From assembly GCF_020985305.1 (NCBI RefSeq), contig NZ_CP087588.1, positions 2,344,501 to 2,408,500 of the forward strand: a DNA stretch of 64,000 bases, in the 5' to 3' direction. The notes under the pieces were generated by a model, which ran no database searches, had not been told where the DNA came from, and was given only the letters and a program-made list of their open reading frames with translations. Below are positions 1 through 9,815 of the stretch, in pieces; position 1 is the first letter of the stretch; each line of letters starts with the position of its first letter. Source of the DNA: Croceicoccus sp. Ery15. Lineage in GTDB: Bacteria; Pseudomonadota; Alphaproteobacteria; Sphingomonadales; Sphingomonadaceae. Made by a program: the position numbers and the translations under genes.

Positions 1-174
1 CTTGTCGCGCATTGCGGCAGGGCCCGAATCGCGGATCGGGGTCACTTCATCCGAAGCATCGGCATCACGCGGCTGGCCACCGGCAAAGGCGGCAGGCGCA
101 TCGTGTTTCGACTGGTAATAGCGGTAGCCGGCATAGCCCAGCGCACCCAGAGCGGCGAGTTTCAGCAAAGCCAT
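1..174 (-). CDS. Partial small membrane-anchored hypothetical protein
   Basis: The gene starts at 174 and runs off the left edge, so only 58 N-terminal residues are seen. It begins with a short hydrophobic, Ala/Leu/Gly-rich segment (residues 2-16, MALLKLAALGALGYAGYR), followed by a polar, charged stretch, which suggests a single membrane anchor with a soluble tail. The start is supported by an AAGGAG ribosome-binding site 8 bases upstream. No catalytic motif is visible in the part present. I do not recognise a named family, and the function is unknown. Confidence 0.6.
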   Translation of the reverse strand, partial: MALLKLAALGALGYAGYRYYQSKHDAPAAFAGGQPRDADASDEVTPIRDSGPAAMRDK

Positions 175-224
175 AAAGCGTATCTCCTTCTTTGCCGGAT
201 CAACGCTTGGCGCGGCGGTTCGTT

Positions 225-434
225 TCAATCGGTCCGGGCAAAGGTTTCGCGGGCGGGCGCAGCATCGGCACGCTCCGGCGCGGCAAGGCCGGCTGGCGGC
301 AGCATTTCGGCAGCATCGTCTAGAACCTGTCGTTCCTGCGCATCGGCGGGGGCAGGATCGTCGATTGCCCCGCCGCAACCGGCCAGCAGCCCCCAAGGGA
401 ACAGCACAACCAGCGCAGCGGGGCGAAAGCGCAT
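225..434 (-). CDS. Small predicted lipoprotein (69 aa)
   Basis: A short protein with a signal peptide ending in a lipobox (LLAGC, Cys at about residue 20), followed by an Ala/Pro/Asp-rich, probably disordered tail. It should be lipidated and held in the membrane. Its ATG overlaps the stop of the upstream lipoprotein gene (TAATG), so translation is probably coupled. The tail has no recognisable domain. It is short enough that a non-coding reading is possible, but the lipobox and the exact overlap argue for a real gene. Function unknown. Confidence 0.5.
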   Translation of the reverse strand: MRFRPAALVVLFPWGLLAGCGGAIDDPAPADAQERQVLDDAAEMLPPAGLAAPERADAAPARETFARTD

Positions 435-745
435 TATTCGCCTTCCATCGCGGCCGACAGATCGGCAGCGGCATCGTCGGCCGCATCGGCAGCGGCTTCG
501 GCAGTGGGGTCGACCACCGGAGCGGCAGGTGTTACCGCGGCGGGTGCGGTTTCGTCGGCCACATCGGCAGCGGCGGGATCGACGGCGGCGTCTTCTTCCA
601 TGCCGGGCTGCGCCATCACTTCGGCAGCGGGCATTTCGACATTATCCGCCTCTGCCGGTGCGTCGGCATCGTCGGTCGAACCGCAAGCCGCAAGCAGCAG
701 GGCAGGCGCGGCGACAAAAGCGGCGCGGGCAATGATCTTCTTCAT
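434..745 (-). CDS. Small Ala/Asp-rich predicted lipoprotein (103 aa)
   Basis: The N-terminus is a classic lipoprotein signal (MKKIIARAAF..LLLAACGS, Cys at about residue 21). The rest is strongly biased to Ala, Asp, Glu and Pro, is acidic, and is probably unstructured. A GGGAG motif about 10 bases upstream supports the ATG. It is the first gene of a two-lipoprotein unit with the 69-residue protein and is divergent from the ArsR-methyltransferase gene. No enzyme motif is seen and no function can be given. Confidence 0.6.
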   Translation of the reverse strand: MKKIIARAAFVAAPALLLAACGSTDDADAPAEADNVEMPAAEVMAQPGMEEDAAVDPAAADVADETAPAAVTPAAPVVDPTAEAAADAADDAAADLSAAMEGE

Positions 746-851
746 AACGGTGAAACTCCCTCATACGGGCGCCATCCGGCGCGGGCATTTATGCACCATC
801 GGGCGCGGACGGGAAGTTAGGGTGCATCGGCGCGGCAGGCAATCGTTGCAA

Positions 852-875
852 ACATATAAAGCTTTCTTTATATGT
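852..875. promoter_or_regulatory. Palindromic operator overlapping the arsR-methyltransferase start
   Basis: A perfect 10-base inverted repeat, ACATATAAAG and CTTTATATGT, with a 4-base centre (CTTT). The left arm contains a TATAAA that could be the -10 element (855-860), and the right arm ends inside the first possible start codon (872). ArsR-family proteins bind such two-fold sites. Its place just ahead of an ArsR gene and the met genes makes it a likely autoregulatory operator. This is inference from position and symmetry only. Confidence 0.65.
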
Positions 876-880
876 ACCCC

Positions 881-1921
881 ATGACCTCCGCCCCGTCCTT
901 GATAGAGCTGCTGCGCGCGATCGACGATCCATCGCGCCTGCGCCTGTTGCGGCTGTTGTCGCGCATGGAGCTGGCCGTGGGCGAACTGGCGGAAGTGCTG
1001 GACCAGAGCCAGCCGCGCATATCGCGCCATATCCGCATATTGACCGAAGCGGGGCTGGTTGAAAAGCGCAAGGAAGGCAGCTGGGTCTTTCTGAAAACGC
1101 GGCTGGCGGGCAGCGCTTCGCCCATGCTGGCCGCGGCAGACCGGATGCTGGCTGCGGCGGAAGGAGAAGACGCCGGTTTCGCCGCGCTCTGCGCCGAAGA
1201 CATGCGCCGCCTTTCCGCGATTCGCACCGCGCGCGAGGCCAGCGCCGAATTTTATTTCGCGCGCCACGCCGACGAGTGGGACCGGTTGCGCTCGCTTCAC
1301 AGCGACGATTCGGTGGTAGAGGCGAAGCTGGCGGACCTGCTGGGACTGGACGCCGGCGACGGCGACGGCGCGCCGCTGGGCCGCTTGCTCGACATCGGCA
1401 CCGGCACGGGGCGCATCGCCGAACTTTTCGCACCCTTTGCCAGCCATGTCAGCGCCATCGACAAAAGCAACGACATGCTGCGCGTCGCCCGCGCCCGGCT
1501 TCAGGATCTGCCCCCCGAACGGTTGACGCTGCTGCAGGGCGATTTCACCGAATTGCCCTTTGGCGATGCGGATTTCGATACGGTGCTGTTCCATCAGGTG
1601 CTGCATTATGCGCAATTGCCCGAACTGGCACTGGCAGAGGCGGCGCGCGTCACCCGTAGCGGCGGGCGTGTCGCCATCGTCGATTTCGAAGCCCATGCGT
1701 ATGAGGAATTGCGCGAACGCGATGCCCATGCGCGGCTGGGCTTTACCGATGCGCAGATGGACAAGCTGCTGGCCGACGCAGGCTTTGCGCTGGACGATAC
1801 CGCGTCCTTGCAGGGCGAGGAGCTGACCGTCCGCATCTGGACCGGCACGCGCCAACCCCCGATTTCCCACATCGCGGCCCCGCGCCGCAATTCCCACGCG
1901 AAAGTGCGACCCAACCCATGA
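881..1921 (+). CDS. ArsR-family regulator fused to a SAM-dependent methyltransferase domain
   Basis: Two-domain protein of 346 residues. Residues about 5-75 form an ArsR-type winged helix (LGEL..SQPRISRHIRIL is the recognition region). Residues about 130-320 are a class I methyltransferase with the SAM-binding motif LDIGTGTGRIAE near residue 170 and the acidic motif DADFDTV. Known relatives of this architecture sit beside methionine-cycle genes and are thought to sense SAM or S-adenosylhomocysteine (SahR-like). Here it directly precedes metF, overlapping it by ATGA. An upstream in-frame ATG at 872 lies inside the palindrome; 881 is preferred. No Shine-Dalgarno is visible, so the message may be nearly leaderless. 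Whether the enzyme domain is active is unknown. Confidence 0.9.
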   Translation: MTSAPSLIELLRAIDDPSRLRLLRLLSRMELAVGELAEVLDQSQPRISRHIRILTEAGLVEKRKEGSWVFLKTRLAGSASPMLAAADRMLAAAEGEDAGFAALCAEDMRRLSAIRTAREASAEFYFARHADEWDRLRSLHSDDSVVEAKLADLLGLDAGDGDGAPLGRLLDIGTGTGRIAELFAPFASHVSAIDKSNDMLRVARARLQDLPPERLTLLQGDFTELPFGDADFDTVLFHQVLHYAQLPELALAEAARVTRSGGRVAIVDFEAHAYEELRERDAHARLGFTDAQMDKLLADAGFALDDTASLQGEELTVRIWTGTRQPPISHIAAPRRNSHAKVRPNP

Positions 1922-2844
1922 CCGACACTGCTTCCCCTATCGGCAGGCCCCTTTTCGCCTCGCTTCCCGGCGATATCGACGTTTCGTTCGAATTCTTCCC
2001 GCCCAAGACCGAGAAATCGGAACAGCAATTGTGGGAAACGGTGCTCGCACTGGCCCCGCTGGCGCCGCAATTCGTGTCGGTCACCTATGGCGCGGGCGGC
2101 AGCACGCGCGACCGCACGCACGACATGGTGGCGCGCATCATCCGCGAAACCGGCCTGCCGACCGCCGCGCATCTGACCTGCGTAGAGGCAAGCAAGGCCG
2201 AAATCCGCGAAGTGGCCGAAGCCTATTGGGAAGCGGGCGTGCGCCACATTGTCGCGCTGCGCGGCGATCCGCCGACGATGGGCGACACATTCGTGCCGCA
2301 TCCCGATGGCTATGCCAGCGCCGCCGATCTGGTCGCGGGGCTGAAGGATATCGCGCCCTTCGACATATCGGTCGCCGCCTATCCCGAAACCCATCCCGAA
2401 GCGTTGAGCGCCGACGCCGATCTGGACAATCTGAAGCGCAAGCTGGACGCGGGGGCGAGCCGCGCGATCACGCAATTCTTCTTCGCGCCCGAGAAATATC
2501 TGGCCTTCCGCGATCGTGCGGCGGCAGCGGGTATCACGGCCCCGATCCTGCCCGGCATCCTGCCCGTGTCTAACGTGGCGCAGACGCGCAAATTCGCGCA
2601 GGCTTGCGGTGCGGTCATCCCCGACTGGATGGAAGAGCTGTTCGAGGGGCTGGATAACCGGCCCGAATCGCGCAAGCTGGTCGCCGCGACCATCGCGGCC
2701 GAAATGTGCCGCTCGCTCTATGCCGAGGGGGTTCGCGATTTCCATTTCTACACGCTCAACCGCGCGGAACTGTCTTATGCCGTATGCCATCTGCTGGGCA
2801 TGCGGCCCAGGGAAGCGGCGAAAGTTCAGGAGAACGCAGCATGA
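1918..2844 (+). CDS. metF: 5,10-methylenetetrahydrofolate reductase
   Basis: FAD enzyme that reduces methylene-THF to methyl-THF, the methyl donor for methionine synthase. At 308 residues it has the usual bacterial MetF length. The catalytic-glutamate region (SFEFFPPK) is near residue 25, TYGAGGS near 58, and the conserved LRGDPP and ITQFFF motifs follow. It overlaps the regulator upstream and the first metH part downstream, each by ATGA, so the three are translationally coupled. The order regulator-metF-metH makes the substrate and the consumer of methyl-THF in one transcript. Confidence 0.97.
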   Translation: MTDTASPIGRPLFASLPGDIDVSFEFFPPKTEKSEQQLWETVLALAPLAPQFVSVTYGAGGSTRDRTHDMVARIIRETGLPTAAHLTCVEASKAEIREVAEAYWEAGVRHIVALRGDPPTMGDTFVPHPDGYASAADLVAGLKDIAPFDISVAAYPETHPEALSADADLDNLKRKLDAGASRAITQFFFAPEKYLAFRDRAAAAGITAPILPGILPVSNVAQTRKFAQACGAVIPDWMEELFEGLDNRPESRKLVAATIAAEMCRSLYAEGVRDFHFYTLNRAELSYAVCHLLGMRPREAAKVQENAA

Positions 2845-3902
2845 GCATTACCCCCAGTGCGGCCCGCGCCCGCTTTCTTGAACAGGCGGCGCAGCGCATC
2901 CTGATCACCGATGGCGCGTTCGGCACCCAGATCCAGACGAAAGGTCTGGTCGAAGCCGACTACGCGGGCGACCTTGGCCTGTCCAAGGACCAGAAGGGCA
3001 ATAACGACATCCTCGCCCTGACAGCGCCGCATGTGCCGGAATCGATCCACCGCGCCTATTTCGAAGCGGGCGCCGATATTGCCGAGACCAATACGTTCAG
3101 CGCCAACACGATCAGCCAGGCCGATTACGCGGCGGAAGCGCTGGTCGCGGACATCAACCGCGAAAGTGCGGCGCTGGCGCGGCGCGTGGCCGATGAGTTT
3201 GCCGACCGCGACGGTCGCCCCCGTTTCGTGGCAGGCGCGATCGGGCCGACCAACAAAACGCTTTCGCTGTCGCCCGACGTCAACGATCCCGGTTATCGCG
3301 AGATCGATTTCGATTATCTGACAGACGTTTACCGCGCCCAGTGCGAGGCTTTGGTCGAGGGCGGGGCGGACTTCATCCTGATCGAAACCGTGTTCGACAC
3401 GCTGAACGCCAAGGCGGGCATCATGGCAGTGCGCCAGATGGAACAGGCGCTGGGCCGCGAGGTGCCGATCATGCTGTCGATGACGCTGACCGATCTGTCG
3501 GGCCGCAATTTGTCGGGCCATACGGTCGAGGCGTTCTGGTATGCGGTGCGCCATGCGAACCCGCTGACCGTCGGGCTGAACTGTTCATTCGGCGCGACGC
3601 AGCTTGCGCCCCATGTGGCGGCGCTGTCGCAGATCGCCGATTGCTGCACGATGCATTACCCCAATGCGGGCCTGCCGAACGAGCTGGGCGAATATGACGA
3701 AATGCCCGACACGACCGCGGGTTTCGTGCTCGACTGGGCAAAGCGCGGGCTCGTCAATGTGCTGGGCGGATGCTGCGGTTCGACGCCGCAGCATATTGCG
3801 GCCATGGCAAAGGCGGTCGAAGGCATCGCCCCGCGCACAATACCCGAACTGACCCGCAAGACGCGACTTGCGGGCCTTGAACCCTTTATCATGGCTGCCT
3901 GA
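2841..3902 (+). CDS. metH: Methionine synthase, homocysteine-binding part (split MetH)
   Basis: 353 residues matching the N-terminal homocysteine S-methyltransferase barrel of cobalamin-dependent MetH. Zinc ligands are visible: GLNCSFG near residue 247 and [10 protein letters not shown] near 311. The DGAFGTQIQ motif at the N-terminus is typical. The start at 2841 gives an ATGA overlap with metF; an upstream in-frame ATG at 2706 would lie deep within metF and is not credible. The protein ends before any pterin domain, and the rest of MetH is a separate gene 20 bases downstream. The two must work together as one enzyme. Confidence 0.95.
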   Translation: MSITPSAARARFLEQAAQRILITDGAFGTQIQTKGLVEADYAGDLGLSKDQKGNNDILALTAPHVPESIHRAYFEAGADIAETNTFSANTISQADYAAEALVADINRESAALARRVADEFADRDGRPRFVAGAIGPTNKTLSLSPDVNDPGYREIDFDYLTDVYRAQCEALVEGGADFILIETVFDTLNAKAGIMAVRQMEQALGREVPIMLSMTLTDLSGRNLSGHTVEAFWYAVRHANPLTVGLNCSFGATQLAPHVAALSQIADCCTMHYPNAGLPNELGEYDEMPDTTAGFVLDWAKRGLVNVLGGCCGSTPQHIAAMAKAVEGIAPRTIPELTRKTRLAGLEPFIMAA

Positions 3903-3922
3903 ACGGCCCGACAGGAATAATC

Positions 3923-6556
3923 ATGTCTGAACAGGACTTTGCCGCAGCGGCAAGCCGCTTCGTCAATATCGGTGAGCGCACCAATGTCACGGGCTCCGCC
4001 CGCTTCAAGAAGCTTGTCATGGCAGGCGATTATCCCGCCGCCGTCGAAGTCGCGCGCCAGCAGGTGGAGAATGGCGCGCAGGTCATCGACGTCAATATGG
4101 ACGAGGGGCTGCTCGACGCGGTCGTTGCCATGACGACCTTCCTGAAACTGATCGCGGCCGAGCCCGATATCGCACGCGTGCCGATCATGGTCGATTCCTC
4201 GAAATGGGAAGTGATCGAGGCGGGGCTGAAATGCGTGTCGGGCAAGCCCATCGTCAATTCGATCAGCATGAAAGAGGGCGAGGACGCCTTCCTTGATGCT
4301 GCGCGCAAATGCATGGATTATGGCGCGGCGGTCGTAGTCATGGCGTTCGACGAAACCGGTCAGGCCGATACCAAGCAGCGCAAGATCGAAATTTGCGAGC
4401 GCGCCTATAAGCTGCTCACCGGCATCGGCTTCCCGCCCGAAGACATCATCTTCGATCCCAATATCTTCGCTGTCGCCACGGGCATCGAGGAGCATGACCG
4501 CTATGGCCTCGATTTTATCGAGGCAGTGGAAGTGCTGCACAAGAGCTGTCCGCACGCGCATTTCAGCGGCGGTCTGTCGAACCTGTCGTTCAGCTTCCGC
4601 GGTAATGAAACGGTGCGCCGCGCGATGCACTCGGTGTTCCTTTATCACGCGATTCCGGCGGGGCTGGATATGGCCATCGTCAATGCGGGCCAGCTGGACG
4701 TCTACGACCAGATCGATCCCGTGCTGCGCGACGCGTGCGAGGATGTGATCCTGATGCGCCAACCTCCCACCGACAGCGGTTTCGAAACCGCGACCGAGCG
4801 GCTGATCGCGCTGGCGGAATCGTACAAGGGCAAAAGCCCCGAAGCCGAGAAACAGGCCGCCGAATGGCGCGGCTATGCGGTTGAAAAGCGGCTGGAACAT
4901 GCGCTGGTCAAGGGCATCGACGCGCATATCGTCGACGATACCGAGGAAATGCGCGCCGCCGTCGAGCAGCGCGGCGGCAGGCCGATCGAGGTGATCGAAG
5001 GCCCGCTGATGGACGGCATGAACGTGGTCGGCGACCTGTTCGGCAGCGGCAAGATGTTCCTGCCGCAAGTGGTCAAATCGGCCCGCGTGATGAAGAAGGC
5101 GGTCGCCCATCTGATCCCCTTTATCGAGGCGGAGAAGGACGCGGGCGCAAAAGCCAAGGGCCGCATCGTCATGGCGACGGTAAAGGGCGATGTGCACGAT
5201 ATCGGCAAGAATATCGTCGGCGTCGTGCTGCAATGTAACGGGTATGAGGTGATCGACCTTGGCGTGATGGTGCCATGGCCCGATATTCTGAAGGCCGCGA
5301 ACGAGAACGATGCCGACATCATCGGCCTGTCGGGCCTGATCACTCCCTCGCTGGACGAGATGGTGACCGTGGCCGAGGAAATGGCCCGCGCCGACATGGC
5401 GATCCCCCTGCTGATCGGCGGGGCGACCACCAGCAAGGTGCATACCGCGCTGAAAATCGATCCTGCCTATGAAGGGCCGGTGATCCACGTGCTCGATGCC
5501 AGCCGCGCGGTGGGCGTGGCTTCGCAGTTGCTCAGCGATACGCAGCGCGATCCGTTCGTCGAGAATGTGGCCAATGATTACGAGGCGGTGCGCATCGCCC
5601 GCGCCGGCAAGGGGCAAAGTGCATTGCTGCCGTTGGCCGAAGCGCGGGCCAATGGCTTCGCCGCGGATATGAACGACAAGCCCGCTGCTCCCACGCAGCC
5701 CGGCGGCCATGTGTTCGATGGCTGGGATCTGGCCGATCTGGCGCAATATTTCGACTGGACGCCCTTTTTCCGCGCATGGGAACTGGCGGGCAATTTCCCC
5801 GCGATCCTTGACGACGAGGTGGTCGGGGAAAGCGCGCGCAGCCTGTATGACGATGCGCAAAAAATGTTGCAGCAAATCATATCGGAACAATGGTTTACCG
5901 CACGCGGCGTGTGCCATTTCTGGCCCTGCAAGCGCGATGGTGACGATGTGGTCCTCGATGAAGGAACCCGCATCCCGTTCCTGCGCCAGCAAGTGAAGAA
6001 ATCGCGTGATCGCGCTAATTTCTGCCTGTCCGACTTCATCGATCCCGCGGGCGACTGGATCGGCGGTTTTGCGGTCGGCATCCACGGCATCGACGATCAC
6101 TCCGCCCGCTTCAAGGCGGCGCATGACGATTATTCGGACATCATGCTGAAAGCACTGGCCGACCGCTTTGCCGAGGCTTTTGCCGAACGCCTGCACCAGC
6201 ATGTGCGCACGACGCTTTGGGCCTATGCGCCGCAAGAACAGCTGACGAACGAGGCGCTGATCAAGGAACAATATCGCGGCATCCGCCCCGCACCGGGCTA
6301 TCCGGCGTGCCCCGACCATTCGCTGAAACCCGTCCTGTGGGACCTGATGGATGTCGAGGCGAAGGCGGGCATCACGCTGACCGAATCCAACGCCATGTGG
6401 CCGACGTCGGCCGTATCGGGGTTCTATTTCGGCCATCCCGACAGCCAGTATTTCGGCGTTGCCCGCATCGGCCGCGACCAGCTGGAGGATTATGCCGCGC
6501 GGCGCGGCGTGGATATCGCCACCGCCGAACGCTGGCTGCGCCCGAACCTCGAGTGA
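3923..6556 (+). CDS. metH: Methionine synthase, pterin-, cobalamin- and activation-domain part
   Basis: 877 residues carrying the remaining MetH modules in order: pterin-binding barrel ([12 protein letters not shown] near residue 13), the B12-binding cap and Rossmann domain with the cobalt-ligand motif DVHDIG near residue 423 (His is the lower ligand), and the C-terminal SAM reactivation domain (about 570-877, containing [12 protein letters not shown]). It takes the methyl group from methyl-THF through cobalamin to homocysteine bound by the upstream protein. An AGGA Shine-Dalgarno precedes the ATG. It is the last gene of the met operon. Confidence 0.96.
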   Translation: MSEQDFAAAASRFVNIGERTNVTGSARFKKLVMAGDYPAAVEVARQQVENGAQVIDVNMDEGLLDAVVAMTTFLKLIAAEPDIARVPIMVDSSKWEVIEAGLKCVSGKPIVNSISMKEGEDAFLDAARKCMDYGAAVVVMAFDETGQADTKQRKIEICERAYKLLTGIGFPPEDIIFDPNIFAVATGIEEHDRYGLDFIEAVEVLHKSCPHAHFSGGLSNLSFSFRGNETVRRAMHSVFLYHAIPAGLDMAIVNAGQLDVYDQIDPVLRDACEDVILMRQPPTDSGFETATERLIALAESYKGKSPEAEKQAAEWRGYAVEKRLEHALVKGIDAHIVDDTEEMRAAVEQRGGRPIEVIEGPLMDGMNVVGDLFGSGKMFLPQVVKSARVMKKAVAHLIPFIEAEKDAGAKAKGRIVMATVKGDVHDIGKNIVGVVLQCNGYEVIDLGVMVPWPDILKAANENDADIIGLSGLITPSLDEMVTVAEEMARADMAIPLLIGGATTSKVHTALKIDPAYEGPVIHVLDASRAVGVASQLLSDTQRDPFVENVANDYEAVRIARAGKGQSALLPLAEARANGFAADMNDKPAAPTQPGGHVFDGWDLADLAQYFDWTPFFRAWELAGNFPAILDDEVVGESARSLYDDAQKMLQQIISEQWFTARGVCHFWPCKRDGDDVVLDEGTRIPFLRQQVKKSRDRANFCLSDFIDPAGDWIGGFAVGIHGIDDHSARFKAAHDDYSDIMLKALADRFAEAFAERLHQHVRTTLWAYAPQEQLTNEALIKEQYRGIRPAPGYPACPDHSLKPVLWDLMDVEAKAGITLTESNAMWPTSAVSGFYFGHPDSQYFGVARIGRDQLEDYAARRGVDIATAERWLRPNLE

Positions 6557-6650
6557 TATCGACCCGTCGATGGCTGAACGCGGGGGTTTGACGCATGGCT
6601 CCTCCGCGCGCAGCATGGCATGCGTCAGACAACGCCAGAGGATCAGGCCG

Positions 6651-6890
6651 ATGCAGGGCATGGGAGAGGGCGAGTGCCCGTTCACGTTCAACACCGACCC
6701 CGCCACGTTTAAAAAGGGCGACACGGTCAGCTATCGCGTCACGGGCGAGCTGGACGGCATGCCATTCGTCGGCACCCTGCTGGAAGTGCACGAGGATCAC
6801 GTGCTGCTGACCAGTGACGAGAGCGATCCCGACAGCACCTATCGCGCCACTCGCGAAAGCCGCCCGGTGGTGGACGGCAGCCAGATTTGA
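6651..6890 (+). CDS. Small hypothetical protein (79 aa)
   Basis: A short soluble protein without signal peptide or membrane segment. The middle reads like a small beta-barrel (GDTVSYRVTGELDGMPFVGTL, EVHEDHVLLTSD), perhaps a Tudor/SH3-like fold, but I cannot assign a family. The ATG at 6651 has a GAGG motif 10 bases upstream; the frame is open further upstream but overlaps metH there. It lies 94 bases after metH and 56 before recQ on the same strand, so it may be co-transcribed with either. Confidence 0.6.
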   Translation: MQGMGEGECPFTFNTDPATFKKGDTVSYRVTGELDGMPFVGTLLEVHEDHVLLTSDESDPDSTYRATRESRPVVDGSQI

Positions 6891-6946
6891 CATCCGTCTG
6901 AGGAAATCGGAGCCACCGCCGCTTCCTCAGCCGCGCCCGATCTGCC

Positions 6947-8737
6947 ATGGCCATCCCCATGGCCCAGAACATGGCAGGCGCGCTCGATACACTTAAACGT
7001 ACTTTCGGCTTCTCCGCCTTTCGCGGGGTGCAAAGCCAGGTGGTGGAGCGTGTGCTGGCGGGGCAATCGACGCTGGCAGTGATGCCGACCGGCGCGGGCA
7101 AATCGCTTTGCTATCAATTGCCCGCGCTGATGCTGGATGGCACCTGCGTGGTGGTCAGCCCGCTGATCGCGCTGATGCACGACCAGCTTCGCAGCGCAGA
7201 GGCCAACGGCATCCGCGCCGCCACGCTGACCAGCGTGGACGAGAACCGTGCCGAAACGATCGAGCGGCTGAAAAGTGGCGAACTCGACCTGCTTTACGTC
7301 GCGCCCGAACGGGCCAGCCAGCCCTATTTCCGCGAGCTTCTCGCCCAGTGCCGCATCGCGCTGTTTGCGATCGACGAGGCGCATTGCGTGTCTGAATGGG
7401 GGCACGATTTCCGGCCCGATTACCGCCTGCTGACCCCGATGATGGACGCTTTTCCGCATGTGCCGCGCCTTGCGCTGACGGCAACGGCGGATGCGCATAC
7501 GCGGGCGGACATCCTGACCCAGCTGGGCATTGCCGAAGACGGGTTGATCGTCGCGGGGTTCGACCGGCCCAATATCCGTTATCAGATCACCCCGCGCGAC
7601 AGCCTTGCCCGCCAGATCCAGCGCGTGATGGACGCACAGCCGGGTCCCGGTATCGTTTACGCCCCGACCCGCGCCGCGACCGAACGGCTGGCCGAAACGC
7701 TCGGCAAATCGGGCCGCGAAACGCGCTGCTATCACGCGGGCCTGCCGCCCGAGGTTCGCGCCCGCAATCAGGCCGAATTCGTCGCCAGCGAGAGCATGGT
7801 GATGGTCGCCACCGTCGCGTTCGGCATGGGGATCGACAAACCCGACGTGCGCTTCGTGATCCATGCAGGTCTGCCCAAGTCGATCGAGGCCTATTATCAG
7901 GAAACGGGCCGTGCGGGCCGCGACGGCGATCCGTCGGTCGCGCATCTGTTCTGGGGCGCTGACGATTTCGCCCGCGCCCGCATGCGGCTGGGCGAAATGG
8001 GCGAGGACCGTATCGCGGGCGAGCGCACGCGGCTGGGCGCATTGGGTGCGCTGGTCGAAACCGCCGGTTGCCGCCGCGCGATCCTGCTGCGCCATTTCGG
8101 GGAAAGCCCGCCCGAAACTTGCGGCAATTGCGATAATTGCCTGTCGCCGCCCAAATCGGTCGATGCGACGGTGACGGCGCAGAAATATCTCTCTGCCGTG
8201 GCACGCACGCGGCAGATGTTCGGGGCGGGTTATGTCGAGAGTATCCTGACCGGCCAGTCGAGCGACCGCAGCCGCCAGAACGGCCACGAAAGCCTCTCGG
8301 TATTCGGCATTGTCGAGGGGGAGGAGGCGCAGATGCTGAAACCCGTGTCCCGCGCCTTGCAGGTTCGCGGCGCGTTGCTGCCGACCGAGCATGGCGGGCT
8401 GATGCTGGGCCCCGACGCGCGCGCCTTTCTGAAAGGCGAAGTGCCGCTCGACCTCGTCCTTCCGCCACGGCGCGCGAAAAGCCGAAGGCGCGGCGGCGAT
8501 GCCACGCCCAATCCCGTGGGCGATCCCCTGTTCGAGGCGTTGCGCGAATTGCGCCGCGACCTTGCGAAGGAAAGCGGGGTTCCGCCCTATGTGATCTTTC
8601 ACGACAGCGTGCTGCGCGACATGTGCGGATTCAAACCGCAAACCCTGGACGAGCTGGGCGAACTGCCCGGCATCGGCGCGCGCAAGCTGGACGAATATGG
8701 CGAGGATTTTCTGGACGTGATCCAGCAATACGCCTGA
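6947..8737 (+). CDS. recQ: ATP-dependent DNA helicase RecQ
   Basis: 596 residues, a normal RecQ length. Visible parts: Walker A PTGAGKS near residue 47, DEAH box with the RecQ-specific extension (IDEAHCVSEWGHDFR) near 141, helicase C-terminal domain with the arginine-finger motif QETGRAGRDG near 325, zinc-binding cysteines CGNCDNC near 390, winged helix, and an HRDC domain at the end. It unwinds DNA 3' to 5' in recombination and fork repair. A second in-frame ATG at 6962 is a possible start. Confidence 0.97.
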   Translation: MAIPMAQNMAGALDTLKRTFGFSAFRGVQSQVVERVLAGQSTLAVMPTGAGKSLCYQLPALMLDGTCVVVSPLIALMHDQLRSAEANGIRAATLTSVDENRAETIERLKSGELDLLYVAPERASQPYFRELLAQCRIALFAIDEAHCVSEWGHDFRPDYRLLTPMMDAFPHVPRLALTATADAHTRADILTQLGIAEDGLIVAGFDRPNIRYQITPRDSLARQIQRVMDAQPGPGIVYAPTRAATERLAETLGKSGRETRCYHAGLPPEVRARNQAEFVASESMVMVATVAFGMGIDKPDVRFVIHAGLPKSIEAYYQETGRAGRDGDPSVAHLFWGADDFARARMRLGEMGEDRIAGERTRLGALGALVETAGCRRAILLRHFGESPPETCGNCDNCLSPPKSVDATVTAQKYLSAVARTRQMFGAGYVESILTGQSSDRSRQNGHESLSVFGIVEGEEAQMLKPVSRALQVRGALLPTEHGGLMLGPDARAFLKGEVPLDLVLPPRRAKSRRRGGDATPNPVGDPLFEALRELRRDLAKESGVPPYVIFHDSVLRDMCGFKPQTLDELGELPGIGARKLDEYGEDFLDVIQQYA

Positions 8738-8819
8738 CGCCTCTATTGCCGGCGACCATGTCAATCATTTGGCAAAAGCTGTGCTATACTGCCCGCCGGA
8801 CAAGATGCGGGGGCACGAC

Positions 8820-9707
8820 ATGGAACTCAAATCGATGAAAACGTCGCAGGAAACGGCGGCGAACACGTTCAGCGGCTATCCGGTACTGGTGCTGCTGCTG
8901 GCCGCGATGGTGCTGGCGGTCATGGCGCTGCTGCGACTGGGCGGCGGGGGTGGCGGCTTTGCCGTGTTTACGCTGATCGCGATGATCGTGCTGTGGGTCT
9001 TCCTGATCGCCGGATTCTATATGTTGCAGCCCAATAATGCGGCAGTGATCACCCTGTTCGGCAGCTATCGCGGGACCGACCGGACCAACGGGCTGCGCTG
9101 GATCTGGCCATGGATGGGGCGGCACAAGATTTCGGCGCGCGCGCACAACATCCATTCCGAAAAGGTGAAGATCAACGATCTGCGCGGTAATCCGATCGAT
9201 ATTGCCTGCAATGTCGTGTGGCGCGTGCAGGATACGGCGCAGGCCGTGTTCGACGTCGACGATTACAAGGAATTCACCAACATCCAGATCGAGGCGGGCC
9301 TGCGCACCGTGGGTGCGCGCCACCCCTATGACGATATGGGCGAAGAGGACGAGACGACGCTGCGCGGCAGCGCCGATGTGATCAACGCCGAATTGCAGGC
9401 CGAACTGAACGACCGGCTGAAAGTCGCGGGGATCGTGGTCGACGAAGCGGGGCTGACCCATCTGGCCTATGCCAGCGAGATCGCGGGCGCCATGCTGCGC
9501 CGCCAGCAGGCCGAGGCCGTCATCGCCGCCCGCGCCAAGCTGGTGATGGGTGCGGTCTCGATGGTCGAAATGGCGCTGGACAAGCTGAAGGCCGACAACA
9601 TCGTCGACCTCACCCCGGACCAGCGTGCCGATATGGTCGCGAACCTGATGGTCGTGCTGTGCGGCGACCGCGATGCGCAGCCGGTGGTGAATACGGGTAA
9701 GGGATAA
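8820..9707 (+). CDS. SPFH (stomatin/prohibitin) domain membrane protein
   Basis: 295 residues. Two hydrophobic segments (about 21-37 and 45-63) separated by a glycine run anchor it to the inner membrane. The rest is a band-7/SPFH domain that starts after QPNNAAVITLFGSYRGT and includes KVKINDLRGNPI and VWRVQDT. Such proteins form membrane rings or microdomains, often with a protease partner, but no such partner lies beside it. The start at 8820 is chosen because the upstream extension from 8769 is not hydrophobic or conserved-looking. The exact role is unknown. Confidence 0.85.
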   Translation: MELKSMKTSQETAANTFSGYPVLVLLLAAMVLAVMALLRLGGGGGGFAVFTLIAMIVLWVFLIAGFYMLQPNNAAVITLFGSYRGTDRTNGLRWIWPWMGRHKISARAHNIHSEKVKINDLRGNPIDIACNVVWRVQDTAQAVFDVDDYKEFTNIQIEAGLRTVGARHPYDDMGEEDETTLRGSADVINAELQAELNDRLKVAGIVVDEAGLTHLAYASEIAGAMLRRQQAEAVIAARAKLVMGAVSMVEMALDKLKADNIVDLTPDQRADMVANLMVVLCGDRDAQPVVNTGKG

Positions 9708-9815
9708 GGGCGCAGAGGGTTCGACAGGTAATCCTTCGCCAATTTAAAATATTGTCACTTCTTCCGACTCCGTTTCCTGCTGTAATCGTTTGAACAGGGT
9801 CGCAGGAGTGAGTCG

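Noticed and set aside
791..827. Inverted repeat ATGCACC / GGTGCAT upstream of the ArsR gene
   Set aside because: The arms are 23 bases apart and lie in GC-rich DNA; the closer and perfect palindrome at 852-875 is the better candidate operator.
3656..6724. A 1022-residue open frame antisense to metH
   Set aside because: It is a shadow frame created by high GC and the codon bias of the real gene; it has no start signal and its composition is His/Arg-rich.
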